A stretch of DNA of 64,000 bases from Lewinellaceae bacterium (lineage in GTDB: Bacteria > Bacteroidota > Bacteroidia > Chitinophagales > Saprospiraceae), in contig JADJFA010000006.1 of NCBI GenBank assembly GCA_016708875.1, forward strand, positions 186,001 to 250,000, given 5' to 3'. The notes under the pieces are model-generated. The model worked only from the letters and a program-made list of their open reading frames with translations. It did no database searches and was not told the DNA's origin. The first letter of the stretch is position 1; each line of letters starts with the position of its first letter. The position numbers were made by a program, and so were the translations under genes. Shown one piece after another: positions 25,275-33,970 of the stretch.

Positions 25275-26375
25275 TTAAATCAAAAACCTCCCCCCTTCAT
25301 AAATCTTTTCCCCATCCGCCCAAATCTCTCCGCCCTGTGTCATGTCGGTGATCATATCCCAATGCACGGGTGATTCGTTTTTGCCACCCGTTTGCAAATA
25401 GCTTTGCCCAATGGCCATGTGGATGCTGCCCCCGATCTTCTCGTCGAACAGGATGTTCTTCGTGATGCGCTGGATGTCGTAATTCGTGCCAATGGCCGCT
25501 TCTCCAAATCGGCGGGTGCCGGGCAGGTCAAAAATATAATCGAGGAATTCCTGCCCGCGCCGGGCCTCCCATTTTTCGATAAGGCCATCTTTTACCCACA
25601 GGGTCACGCCCTCTACTTCGTTGCCCTGATAAATGCAGGGGTATGAAAAATGCACGGTGCCGTTCACGCTGTCTTCCACGGGACTGGTGTACACCTCGCC
25701 GGAAGGCATATTCGTCTGGCCGTCTGAGTTCATCCAAATCCGGCCTTGCGTGCTGAATTGAATGTCGGTGCCATCTGAAAGGTAACGAACCGTTTCACAG
25801 CGGTTCAGGTGATCCACGATACGCTGCTGACTGGCTCGGACAGCAAGCCAGGCGGCTTCAGGATTGTCGTTGAAAAGTTTGCAGGCGCCAAAGACAAATT
25901 GTTCATACTCGCTCAAACTCATGCCCGCTTCCTGGGCCGAGGCATCCGTAGGATATTGGCACAAGTTGCGGCGCAGACGACGATCTGCTGTACGCTCGAA
26001 GTAGGCTTTGTTGATGGGCGCCAGGGTTTCGTTTCTTGCCTGGGCACGTTCCGGGCTTGCGACGCTGCTCTCTCGAAGGTTATAGGGCGCGCGGATATTC
26101 AGATAACAGTCAAATTTTTCCATCGCAAGGGCCTGTAGGGTGGGAGGAGTGCGCAATGCTTCCTCAGAGGCATTTTGAAAAAAAAGCCGTTCTCGCTCTC
26201 GAAAGGCGAGGTCGCATTCCACCAGAGCAGCCCCTGCGGTATAAGCTTCGCGGTACACTTCTCGCACAAGCGGCTCGGCAAGCAACGTGCTGGCAATGAA
26301 TACTTTGTCGCCAGGGCGCACTTGCAAGCAGTAGTGGGTGAGCAGGCGAGCATAGCGGTTAAGAATTGTGTCCAT
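25275..26375 (-). CDS. Aminopeptidase, M29 family
   Basis: The start is the ATG ending at 26375 (MDTILNRYARLLTHYCLQVRPGD); a longer frame adds 16 residues that are basic and not family-like. The protein of 366 residues has the M29 metal-ligand regions: Glu in EVEGVTLWVKDG, Glu in GEAAIGTNYDI, and HMAIGQSY and SPVHWDMITDM with His and Asp. M29 enzymes are Co/Zn/Mn-dependent leucyl aminopeptidases acting in the cytoplasm. Confidence 0.85.
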   Translation of the reverse strand: MDTILNRYARLLTHYCLQVRPGDKVFIASTLLAEPLVREVYREAYTAGAALVECDLAFRERERLFFQNASEEALRTPPTLQALAMEKFDCYLNIRAPYNLRESSVASPERAQARNETLAPINKAYFERTADRRLRRNLCQYPTDASAQEAGMSLSEYEQFVFGACKLFNDNPEAAWLAVRASQQRIVDHLNRCETVRYLSDGTDIQFSTQGRIWMNSDGQTNMPSGEVYTSPVEDSVNGTVHFSYPCIYQGNEVEGVTLWVKDGLIEKWEARRGQEFLDYIFDLPGTRRFGEAAIGTNYDIQRITKNILFDEKIGGSIHMAIGQSYLQTGGKNESPVHWDMITDMTQGGEIWADGEKIYEGGRFLI

Positions 26376-26498
26376 TTTCCAATTTTTATTTTGAGTAAGC
26401 GTTATTTTTTTAAGCCTCGCCAAATTATAAACTGAGGCTTTGCTTTTTATTTAAAAAAAACAGACAAAAATTTGTGGGTTTTATGATTATTGTTTTTC

Positions 26499-26506
26499 TA
26501 TCTTTG
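26499..26506 (+). promoter_or_regulatory. -7 box upstream of recQ
   Basis: TATCTTTG fits TAnnTTTG and lies just before an in-frame ATG at 26530. The family-like start is at 26629, so either the leader is about 120 bases or translation starts earlier than chosen. Confidence 0.45.
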
Positions 26507-26628
26507 GCGGCTTTTTCGGAGGGGGGACAATGGCTCAAGTTTTCACGTCCCCGTACCGATTGATTTTTTCAGGGCCAAAAGTCGGGTTCGCTCGATTAAA
26601 ATACGATATTATTCAACGCATTAAGAAG

Positions 26629-28839
26629 ATGTCTGCAATTGCCACCGGCCACGACGCGCTAATCGAAAGCCTTCAGAAATATTTTGGTTTTGATGCCTTT
26701 AAGGCCGACCAGGCCGCCATTATCCAAAGCCTCCTCGACGGAAAAGATACCTTTGTCATCATGCCTACGGGCGGCGGCAAAAGCCTCTGTTACCAACTGC
26801 CTGCCCTCATGTTGCCGGGAACGGCCATCGTTATCAGTCCGCTGATCGCCCTGATGAAAAATCAGGTGGACAGCATCCGGGGCTATTCCGACGAAGATGA
26901 GGTGGCGCACTTTCTCAATTCCTCGCTCACCAAGGTTCAGATGAAGAAGGTGAAGCAGGATATTACCGACGGACGCACAAAAATCCTTTACGTCGCACCC
27001 GAAACCCTGACCAAAGAGGAAAACATAGAATTTTTCCAAAATTCTGAGATTTCCTTCGTGGCAGTAGACGAGGCGCACTGTATCTCCGAATGGGGCCACG
27101 ACTTCCGCCCCGAATATCGCCGCATCCGCGTAATGCTTGACGCCGTAGCCCGCGACGTGCCAATCATGGCGCTCACCGCCACCGCGACGCCCAAGGTACA
27201 ACAGGATATCCTGAAGAACCTTGAGATGACGGAAGACAGCACGTTTGTGTCCTCGTTTAACCGCGACAATCTCTTTTATGAAATTCGCTCGAAAGTCAAA
27301 AAAGAGAGTACGATCAAGCAAATTATTCAGATCATTAAGGAGGAGTTCTACGGCGAATCGGGCATTATTTATGTCCAAAACCGCAAAACTGCAGAGGATA
27401 TCGCCGAGATGCTGATGGTGAACGACATCAAGGCGGCGCCCTATCATGCCGGACTTGACCCTAAACTCCGCGCTAAAACTCAGGATCAATTCCTGATGGA
27501 AGACATAGACGTGATATGCGCTACCATCGCTTTCGGGATGGGCATTGACAAACCCGACGTGCGTTTTGTGATGCACTACGATATGCCAAAATCCATCGAA
27601 AACTACTATCAGGAAACTGGCCGTGCCGGGCGCGACGGCTTGGGTGGAAAGTGTATCGCGTTTTACAACTACAAAGACATCCTGCGCCTCGAAAAATTCC
27701 TTCGTGACAAACCGGTGGCAGAGCGTGAAATGGGCGCTCAATTGATGCAGGAAGTGGTGGCATACGCCGAAACGGCTGCTTGTCGCCGCCGATTCTTGTT
27801 GCACTACTTTGGCGAATCGTTCGAAGAAGAGAACTGCCATAAGATGTGCGACAACTGCAAGAACCCGAAGGAAAAAATGGAGGTGAAGGCTGAGGTCGTT
27901 GCAGTGGTGCAGTCCATTCTCGACCTCAACGAGAACTACCTGATGAAAACCATTATGGATTTCATCATGGGTCGCGAAACCAAAGAGATGAAGGATTTCC
28001 GATTCACGGAAATGGATAACTTTGGTGTGGGCGACAATAAAGACGAAAATTTCTGGAGTTCCATCTTCCGCCACGCGATGATCAACAACCTGATCTACAA
28101 GGAAGTAGAGCAGTTTGGCATTTTGAAAGTATCCCCAGCAGGGCGCGAATATCTGAAAGACCCGCAACCCCTCCAGATCACGATCAACCACGACTACGAA
28201 GACGGCGAATACGATATTGACGACGAAAAGGGCGGCACAGCAGTGCTCGACGAGCCATTGATGCACATCCTCAAAGACTTGCGTCGCGACATAGCTAAAA
28301 AACATAACCTCCCGCCGTACATCATTTTCCAGGACCCTTCGTTGGAGGAAATGGCGACGAATTATCCCATTTCTATGGACGATATGTCCAAGATCGTGGG
28401 CGTATCGCAAGGCAAGGCGCAGAAATATGCCCAACCTTTTGTGGATGCGATCAAAAAATACTGCGAGGAAAACGAGATAGAGCGCCCGATGGACATCACC
28501 ATCAAAACGGTGGCAAACAAATCGAAATCCAAGGTCAGTTACATCATGGCTATTGACCGCAAAATCGGCCTCGACGAGATTGCAAAGGTCAACGACATGA
28601 GCATGCCCGAACTTTTGGAAGAACTGGACGGAATCGTTCAATCAGGCACCAAACTCAAACTAGACTATTACCTCAACAAAGTGGTGGACGAATATGTGCG
28701 CGAAACCGTCATCGAATATTTCAAGGAAGCCGAATCAGATTCCATTGATGATGCATTCGCCGAACTAAAAGACGATGAGATTACCTGGGAGGAGATTCAA
28801 CTCATGAGGTTGAAGTTTTTGAGCGACTACGCTAACTAA
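26629..28839 (+). CDS. recQ: ATP-dependent DNA helicase RecQ
   Basis: The start at 26629 gives MSAIATGHDALIESLQKYFGFDAFKADQ, like other Bacteroidota RecQ proteins. The ATG at 26530 would add 33 unlike residues. Of 736 residues, helicase motifs are TGGGKSLCYQLP (motif I), VDEAHCISEWGHDFRP (motif II), ALTATATPKVQQDIL (III), IYVQNRKTAEDIAEM (IV) and YYQETGRAGRDG (VI). The zinc domain has CRRR...C...CDNC, followed by a winged helix and a C-terminal HRDC-like region. RecQ unwinds 3'-5' at forks and recombination intermediates. Confidence 0.95.
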   Translation: MSAIATGHDALIESLQKYFGFDAFKADQAAIIQSLLDGKDTFVIMPTGGGKSLCYQLPALMLPGTAIVISPLIALMKNQVDSIRGYSDEDEVAHFLNSSLTKVQMKKVKQDITDGRTKILYVAPETLTKEENIEFFQNSEISFVAVDEAHCISEWGHDFRPEYRRIRVMLDAVARDVPIMALTATATPKVQQDILKNLEMTEDSTFVSSFNRDNLFYEIRSKVKKESTIKQIIQIIKEEFYGESGIIYVQNRKTAEDIAEMLMVNDIKAAPYHAGLDPKLRAKTQDQFLMEDIDVICATIAFGMGIDKPDVRFVMHYDMPKSIENYYQETGRAGRDGLGGKCIAFYNYKDILRLEKFLRDKPVAEREMGAQLMQEVVAYAETAACRRRFLLHYFGESFEEENCHKMCDNCKNPKEKMEVKAEVVAVVQSILDLNENYLMKTIMDFIMGRETKEMKDFRFTEMDNFGVGDNKDENFWSSIFRHAMINNLIYKEVEQFGILKVSPAGREYLKDPQPLQITINHDYEDGEYDIDDEKGGTAVLDEPLMHILKDLRRDIAKKHNLPPYIIFQDPSLEEMATNYPISMDDMSKIVGVSQGKAQKYAQPFVDAIKKYCEENEIERPMDITIKTVANKSKSKVSYIMAIDRKIGLDEIAKVNDMSMPELLEELDGIVQSGTKLKLDYYLNKVVDEYVRETVIEYFKEAESDSIDDAFAELKDDEITWEEIQLMRLKFLSDYAN

Positions 28840-28842
28840 ATT

Positions 28843-28923
28843 AACCACATAGCACACATGGGCCACATAGTTGATTTCCCCCTTTTAGGAAACTATGTGA
28901 ACTATGTGTGCTATGTGGTTTTT
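28843..28923. repeat. Inverted repeat of CACATAG words after recQ (likely terminator)
   Basis: The 30-base arms 28843-28872 and 28891-28920 pair with four mismatches, starting AACCACATAGCACACAT and ending in CTATGTGGTT, with a T run at the 3' end. The same words recur at 54049-54183. Confidence 0.75.
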
Positions 28924-28937
28924 AATATACACAGCAT

Positions 28938-30470
28938 ATGCAGCCAAAAGAATTTCTAAAAAAACTCGGGCTCCGCACCCGAAATACCGGCACCTCTACT
29001 GGCCAAAATATTATCTCTGGTAGCCGCCGCTACATTGAATCAATTTCTCCGGTGGATGGACAATCCATTGGTTTTGTGGGCATTACCACCCGCGAGCAAT
29101 ACGAACAGGTAGTGCAGTCTGCCGAACAAGCCTTCAAAATCTGGCGCGACATGCCCGCCCCCAAGCGCGGCGAAATTGTGCGCCAATTCGGCGATGTATT
29201 GCGTCAATACAAAGAACCCCTTGGTCGCCTCGTCTCCTATGAAATGGGCAAAAGCCTTCAGGAAGGCTATGGGGAAGTGCAGGAAATGATTGACATCTGC
29301 GACTTCGCGGTTGGGCTTTCGCGCCAGCTTTACGGCCTAACCATGCACTCCGAGCGCCCGGGCCACCGTATGTACGAACAATGGCATCCACTGGGCATTG
29401 TTGGCATCATTTCGGCCTTCAATTTTCCGGTTGCAGTTTGGTCCTGGAATGCCGCCCTTGCCTGGGTTTGCGGCGACGTTTGCATTTGGAAAGCCTCCGA
29501 AAAAACGCCGCTTTGTTCCATTGCTTGTCAGAATCTTTTCCAAAAAGTATTGAAAGCCAACGATTTGCCTGAAGGCATCAGTTGCATCATCAACGGCGAT
29601 TATAAAGTGGGCGAGTACATGACCAAAGACCACCGTGTGCCGCTTTTGAGCGCGACGGGCAGCACGCGCATGGGCCGCATTGTTGGGCAGGCAGTTGCCG
29701 CACGTTTTGGTCGCAGCATCCTCGAACTGGGTGGCAACAACGCCATTATCATCACGCCATCAGCCGATATGAAAATGGTGCTGACAGGCGCAGTGTTTGG
29801 CGCAGTCGGTACGGCAGGCCAACGTTGTACCAGCACCCGCCGACTCATCATCCATGAGAGTGTGTACGAGCAGGTGAAAACCACCCTTGCCAAGGCTTAT
29901 CCGCAACTTCGCATCGGCGACCCGCTTGACCCAAGTAACCATGTGGGGCCGCTTATTGACAAACACGCCGTAGAAAACTACCTGCATTCCATAGGCGAAA
30001 TCAAGAAGCACAAAGGCAAATTCGTGGTTGAGGGCGGCGTACTTTCCGGCCCTGGCTACGAAAGTGGCTGCTATGTAAAACCCTGCATCGCGGAGGTAGA
30101 AAACTACTGGGACATCGTGCAACACGAGACCTTTGCGCCAATTTTGTACCTGATTAAATACAAAACCATCGAAGAGGCCATTGCTCTGCAAAATGCTGTG
30201 CCACAAGGACTTTCGTCGGCCATTATGACCACGAACCTTCGTGAAGCCGAGCGTTTCCTCTCTGTAAACGGCTCCGACTGCGGCATCGCCAACGTGAACA
30301 TTGGCACTTCCGGCGCAGAAATCGGGGGCGCATTTGGCGGCGAAAAAGAAACCGGCGGCGGCCGCGAATCGGGTTCAGATGCCTGGAAAGCCTATATGCG
30401 CAGGCAGACGAATACAATCAATTATTCGGAATCGTTGCCGCTGGCGCAGGGGATTAAGTTTGATTTTTAA
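28938..30470 (+). CDS. Aldehyde dehydrogenase, ALDH7 / aminoadipate-semialdehyde type
   Basis: The 510-residue enzyme has the ALDH motifs: ELGGNNAIII with the catalytic Glu, GTAGQRCTSTRRL with the catalytic Cys, IISAFNFPVAVW with the NAD-binding Asn, and HETFAPIL near the end. GTAGQRCTSTRR and QHETFAPILY favour the ALDH7 (antiquitin) group, which oxidises alpha-aminoadipate semialdehyde/piperideine-6-carboxylate in lysine catabolism. This fits the glutaryl-CoA dehydrogenase-like gene at 20993. The two are not in one operon. Confidence 0.85.
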   Translation: MQPKEFLKKLGLRTRNTGTSTGQNIISGSRRYIESISPVDGQSIGFVGITTREQYEQVVQSAEQAFKIWRDMPAPKRGEIVRQFGDVLRQYKEPLGRLVSYEMGKSLQEGYGEVQEMIDICDFAVGLSRQLYGLTMHSERPGHRMYEQWHPLGIVGIISAFNFPVAVWSWNAALAWVCGDVCIWKASEKTPLCSIACQNLFQKVLKANDLPEGISCIINGDYKVGEYMTKDHRVPLLSATGSTRMGRIVGQAVAARFGRSILELGGNNAIIITPSADMKMVLTGAVFGAVGTAGQRCTSTRRLIIHESVYEQVKTTLAKAYPQLRIGDPLDPSNHVGPLIDKHAVENYLHSIGEIKKHKGKFVVEGGVLSGPGYESGCYVKPCIAEVENYWDIVQHETFAPILYLIKYKTIEEAIALQNAVPQGLSSAIMTTNLREAERFLSVNGSDCGIANVNIGTSGAEIGGAFGGEKETGGGRESGSDAWKAYMRRQTNTINYSESLPLAQGIKFDF

Positions 30471-30484
30471 AGGTAGATTATCTG

Positions 30485-30518
30485 AACCCCGGAGGCCTTC
30501 AAAGGCCTCCGGGGTTTT
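30485..30518. terminator. Hairpin terminator between ALDH and the convergent lipoprotein gene
   Basis: AACCCCGGAGGCCTT pairs perfectly with AAGGCCTCCGGGGTT over a two-base loop and ends in TTTT. The inner GGAGGCCTTC-type core recalls the palindromes at 1980 and 18865. Confidence 0.8.
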
Positions 30519-30527
30519 CTCAATAAA

Positions 30528-32255
30528 TCACCAATCCCGAATCACTCGGTAATTACAGCTGATGGTATGGGGGGCGCCAGTGTTGAGATCTTGGAAAGAA
30601 CCGCTGAAACTGCCCGTCATCAAATCCCCAACATTCCCGTACGCCGTGACATTGGTCGTCAGGATATTCCCCACGGATAAATCATAGGAGATTTGACCTG
30701 TCTGTAAGGAGCGCACGGGGAAGGAACCCGTTTGACCACTGTTTTCAAAGCTGAATTGGATATTGCCATTGTTCTGCGAACTGTCTTGCGAGAAAATGAA
30801 GGTTGTCGTGATATCCAGTCCACCAGTGGGCGAAATTTTTGTAAATGACTGTCCGTCAAGGGTAAACTGGATGTATTCCGCGAGTGCGGTGCAGACCGTG
30901 AGGGTGCCAAGGTTGATGGTGCTGGGGGGCGTTGAGAATGATGTGGGCGAGCTTTCAAGCAAGTTGGTCAAATCGTAGCCAGTAGCTTGCCCAGTTAGAG
31001 TCGTATTGCCACAGCCAGCCAAAGCGAAATCAAATTGGCCGTTTGCGTCGGAATAGAGGAAGAATTTTGAATCGCCCAACTCTAATTTAGCATAACCGTT
31101 TGCCACGGGTTGTCCTGTGCAGTCGAGTAATTGACCATTGACTGTTAGTACAGTTATTTGTCCGGAAGGTACCGTGATGGGCGGCAAGGTAGTCTCCGCT
31201 GAAAACGGTCCAATATTTTGCGTATAAAATACCTGGCTTCCACAATCAAAGGGCCCCACAACCTCCAAAGTCAAGGCCTCATCTTTAGGTACGCAACCAC
31301 CGAATTTGCCATCGCCATCTGTGTAGCCGAAGGAAGATGCGCCTGTGGAGAGCATGGTGATGCGCACGATGGCGTTGGCGAAGGGTTGGTTTGCATTGTC
31401 TAGATAAACGGTCCCATGAAGCTGCATGAGCGGGAACGGCGCGTCGCAGTTCCAGAAAGAAAAGTGCGTCACTTTGCCCACATATTCGTTGCCGACTTTT
31501 TGCGCCGAGCCTTCTTCATGCCAATGGCCATCCTCCAAATCGTAATGCCAGAGAGGAATGCTGGAAGGCGCCGAAGCCAATTGGCTGGCAAGGATGGGCA
31601 TCCGAAGTTCCACTTCCTGGCCAGAAGCGATTTTAAGTTTTTGCCCGCTTGTACCTTCAATTTCCACCCCAACCATGCCATAAGTGGCCAGGAAAACTTC
31701 CTCATCTGCGGCAGTTTCGGCGGTCATGTCGCCCGGAATAAAAAGTCCGAGATTGGGGTCTGAGGGATCAAGGTATCGCGCAAAAACACGCACAGTACCA
31801 GTGTAAGCATTTCCGTTGGCATCGGTGATGGCGTTGGCAGGAAAATTCAAACTGGGACCGCCGGGTACGTTTACGACTCCACCATTGCCTGCACCTAAAA
31901 GGCCAACTTGAGTTTTTGCCAGCAATTGGATCGTGACAGTTTGCAGGGCATCGTCTTCTACAATGTACGGACGAGAAATTTCAAAATATCCTGCTTTACT
32001 GACGCTCACCATTGCGTGGCCAGCGGGTAAACGTACGGACTGGAGGCGGAAAATGCCATTGCCATCGGTGACGGTGGATTCTTTGCCCGCTTTTACGAGT
32101 GCGCCTTCCACGGCATTGCCACTTTCGTCAATGATGCGCCCTGCGAAGCTGACATCAGCCTTTAAGCCGTTTTCAAAGGGGTCCTCTTCATGGCAAGCCA
32201 CGAAAAACGCGCCGAGGAACAGCGCCAGCGGAATGAGCAATTTCAAATTTTGCAT
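30528..32255 (-). CDS. Lipoprotein with carboxypeptidase-regulatory-like domain
   Basis: The start is the ATG ending at 32255; the upstream in-frame region is low-complexity. The signal MQNLKLLIPLALFLGAFFVAC has a lipobox Cys at about residue 21, so this is a lipoprotein. Residues about 32-110 (VSFAGRIIDESGNAVEGALVKAG, DGNGIFRLQSVRLPAG) are a carboxypeptidase-regulatory-like domain. A ZU5-like region (FPANAITDANGNAYTGTVRVFARYLDPSDP) follows, then a second and third regulatory-like unit. The C-terminus (FSGSFQDLNTGAPHTISCNYRVIRDW) is beta-rich. It is probably on the outer membrane surface. The function is unknown. Confidence 0.8.
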   Translation of the reverse strand: MQNLKLLIPLALFLGAFFVACHEEDPFENGLKADVSFAGRIIDESGNAVEGALVKAGKESTVTDGNGIFRLQSVRLPAGHAMVSVSKAGYFEISRPYIVEDDALQTVTIQLLAKTQVGLLGAGNGGVVNVPGGPSLNFPANAITDANGNAYTGTVRVFARYLDPSDPNLGLFIPGDMTAETAADEEVFLATYGMVGVEIEGTSGQKLKIASGQEVELRMPILASQLASAPSSIPLWHYDLEDGHWHEEGSAQKVGNEYVGKVTHFSFWNCDAPFPLMQLHGTVYLDNANQPFANAIVRITMLSTGASSFGYTDGDGKFGGCVPKDEALTLEVVGPFDCGSQVFYTQNIGPFSAETTLPPITVPSGQITVLTVNGQLLDCTGQPVANGYAKLELGDSKFFLYSDANGQFDFALAGCGNTTLTGQATGYDLTNLLESSPTSFSTPPSTINLGTLTVCTALAEYIQFTLDGQSFTKISPTGGLDITTTFIFSQDSSQNNGNIQFSFENSGQTGSFPVRSLQTGQISYDLSVGNILTTNVTAYGNVGDLMTGSFSGSFQDLNTGAPHTISCNYRVIRDW

Positions 32256-32316
32256 GATGTGTATTAGTTTGTGTGAAAAATTTGTGTTGGTGACTGCTAC
32301 ACGCAAAAAGGTTGGT

Positions 32317-32335
32317 GGGGGTTGGGTGGGGTGGG
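32317..32335 (+). other. G-quadruplex-capable G-tract in the 5' region of the lipoprotein gene
   Basis: The plus strand reads GGGGGTTGGGTGGGGTGGG: four runs of three or more G with loops of 2, 1 and 1 base. It lies 62-80 bases upstream of the minus-strand ATG at 32255, on the template strand of that gene, and is followed by repeats of GAAGGGTTT-type words to about 32372. Confidence 0.7.
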
Positions 32336-32448
32336 TGTTTGAAGGGTTTGAAAAGGTTTGAAGGGTTTGAATGAAGGCGGCACAGAAAACATTCTCAGCG
32401 TTTAAATTCACATTTTTTGCCCCCAAGCGAAATAGTTTTCAACTTTCC

Positions 32449-32479
32449 TTTGCCGAAAAGAGAAGCTTTCCTACTTTTG
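32449..32479 (+). promoter_or_regulatory. Bacteroidota-type promoter of the DUF177-rpmF operon
   Basis: TTTG (32449-32452) and TACTTTTG (32472-32479) are separated by 19 bases, the consensus -33/-7 spacing. The start codon is at 32508, about 25 bases after the expected transcription start. Confidence 0.75.
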
Positions 32480-32507
32480 CCGCCCGTTTTGAAAAACTGC
32501 CAAGTCA

Positions 32508-33029
32508 ATGGACGCTTTTGTTGCGTACTCCCTACCCATTCAAGGGTTAAAAACAGGGGTACATTCTTTCAAATTTGAGGTTGACAGCGCGTTTTTCGCT
32601 CAGTTCGAGGATTCGCCTGTTCAAGAAGGCAGGGTCTTTTTTGAACTCGAATTTGACAAAAGGCCCGATTTAATGCTCTTCAATTTTATCTTGGGGGGCT
32701 TTGTGAAAGCTGAATGCGACCGATGCACTGCCACGATTGACCTGCCGCTTGAAGACGAAAGACAGTTGATTGTGAAATTCGGCGAAGAAGAGATGGAGGT
32801 GGATGATGAGGTGATTTTCCTACATCGGGATGCACCAGTGTTCAACCTAGCAAAGTATCTCTACGAATTTGTAGTGCTTGCGTTGCCCATCACAAACACT
32901 TACGATTGCGAGAATGACCCCGAGCCGCCCTGCAATTTTGAAGTGTTGAAGCACTTGAAAACCGATACAGAAGAAGACAAGGCCAGTTCAGTTTGGGACA
33001 GCCTTAAAGATTTGAATAGCGATAATTAA
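32508..33029 (+). CDS. DUF177 (YceD-like) protein
   Basis: The 173-residue acidic protein has the YceD signature CDRCTATIDLPL and the FGEEEMEVDDEVIFL stretch that follows. DUF177 proteins are encoded just before rpmF in most bacteria and are linked to 23S rRNA handling and L32. That arrangement is kept here, with rpmF 84 bases downstream. Confidence 0.85.
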   Translation: MDAFVAYSLPIQGLKTGVHSFKFEVDSAFFAQFEDSPVQEGRVFFELEFDKRPDLMLFNFILGGFVKAECDRCTATIDLPLEDERQLIVKFGEEEMEVDDEVIFLHRDAPVFNLAKYLYEFVVLALPITNTYDCENDPEPPCNFEVLKHLKTDTEEDKASSVWDSLKDLNSDN

Positions 33030-33113
33030 TTGAATCATAACTGGTTGTTAGAAGACCCAAAGTCCAATACTCAACCCGCCTGAAAAATACAGGTGTACAA
33101 AGGAATATAGGTC

Positions 33114-33317
33114 ATGCCAAATCCAAAATGGCGGCACTCCAAACGCCGCAAACGCGCTCGCCGCACACACGACCATGCATTAATGCCCACACTCGGCACT
33201 TGCAAGAATACTGGGGAAGTTCACATGTTCCACCACGCTTATACCGTGGAAGGCGACCTTTACTACCGTGGTCAAGTGCTGGTACCGGGCAAAGCTCGAG
33301 CCGCAGCAGAAGAATAG
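33114..33317 (+). CDS. rpmF: 50S ribosomal protein L32
   Basis: The 67-residue basic protein begins MPNPKWRHSKRRKRARRTHDHA. It keeps a single Cys in TCKNTGEVH and lacks the zinc-binding CxxC pairs, so it is a C-minus form. It closes the DUF177-rpmF operon. Confidence 0.9.
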   Translation: MPNPKWRHSKRRKRARRTHDHALMPTLGTCKNTGEVHMFHHAYTVEGDLYYRGQVLVPGKARAAAEE

Positions 33318-33390
33318 TCACGCCTCTTTTTTTAGAAGGCATTGAGGAGGCTCCAATTCCGCACGTCGGGATTTATGGGGCTTTTTCTAT

Positions 33391-33522
33391 TTGGTTAAAT
33401 GGTGATTGGTATACTGGTGATTGGTAGTGCGATTTTAAAGTAAGACGGAAGGAAAATTTCCCAATCACTAATCTACCAATACACCAATCACCAATAAACC
33501 AATCACTATTAAACCAATCACC
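33391..33522. repeat. Word-type inverted repeat between rpmF and ridA
   Basis: The left arm (33391-33427) has GGTGATTGGT words; the right arm (33460-33522) has about five ACCAATCACC words. It ends a few bases before the ridA ATG at 33529. Confidence 0.7.
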
Positions 33523-33528
33523 AGCAAC

Positions 33529-33909
33529 ATGAAGCAACTCATCAACACTCCTGCCGCCCCATTGCCCATTGGGCCTTACAATCAGGCCGTTGCGCATAAT
33601 GGCCTGCTTTTCGTGTCGGGCCAAATAGCCATTGATCCTGCAACCGGAGAACTGGTTTTGGATACCATCGAGACCGAAACGCACCGGGTACTTCAAAATC
33701 TAAAAGCCATTGTAGAAGCTGGTGGGAGCAGCCTCGAAAAAGTGCTAAAAGCCACGGTTTTTGTCAAAGACATGAACCTGTTTGGCCGAATCAATGCCGT
33801 ATATGGGGAGTATTTCAAACCTGAATTCGCACCTGCTCGCGAGCTGGTTCAAGTATCAGAACTACCCAAATTCGTGAACATTGAGATTTCTGTAATCGCT
33901 TCTATCTAA
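33529..33909 (+). CDS. ridA: RidA family enamine/imine deaminase
   Basis: The 126-residue protein has the RidA signature: INTPAAPLPIGPYNQAV, LLFVSGQIAIDPATGEL, the conserved Arg in FAPARELVQVSELPK and the C-terminal NIEISVIAS. It hydrolyses reactive 2-aminoacrylate from PLP enzymes. It is a trimer in the cytoplasm. trpS follows after a hairpin. Confidence 0.93.
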   Translation: MKQLINTPAAPLPIGPYNQAVAHNGLLFVSGQIAIDPATGELVLDTIETETHRVLQNLKAIVEAGGSSLEKVLKATVFVKDMNLFGRINAVYGEYFKPEFAPARELVQVSELPKFVNIEISVIASI

Positions 33910-33915
33910 TGTACC

Positions 33916-33957
33916 CCGGAACGCTGTTCCAGGAAAAGTACCAGAACAGCATTCCGG
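33916..33957 (+). terminator. Hairpin between ridA and trpS
   Basis: CCGGAACGCTGTTC pairs with GAACAGCATTCCGG with one mismatch and a 14-base loop. No long T run follows, so its strength as a terminator is uncertain; trpS may be read through. Confidence 0.5.
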
Positions 33958-33970
33958 CATATACCACAAT

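Noticed and set aside
26659..28641. 660-codon open frame on the minus strand opposite recQ
   Set aside because: recQ on the plus strand has all helicase motifs; the antisense frame has no recognisable domain and arises from codon bias.
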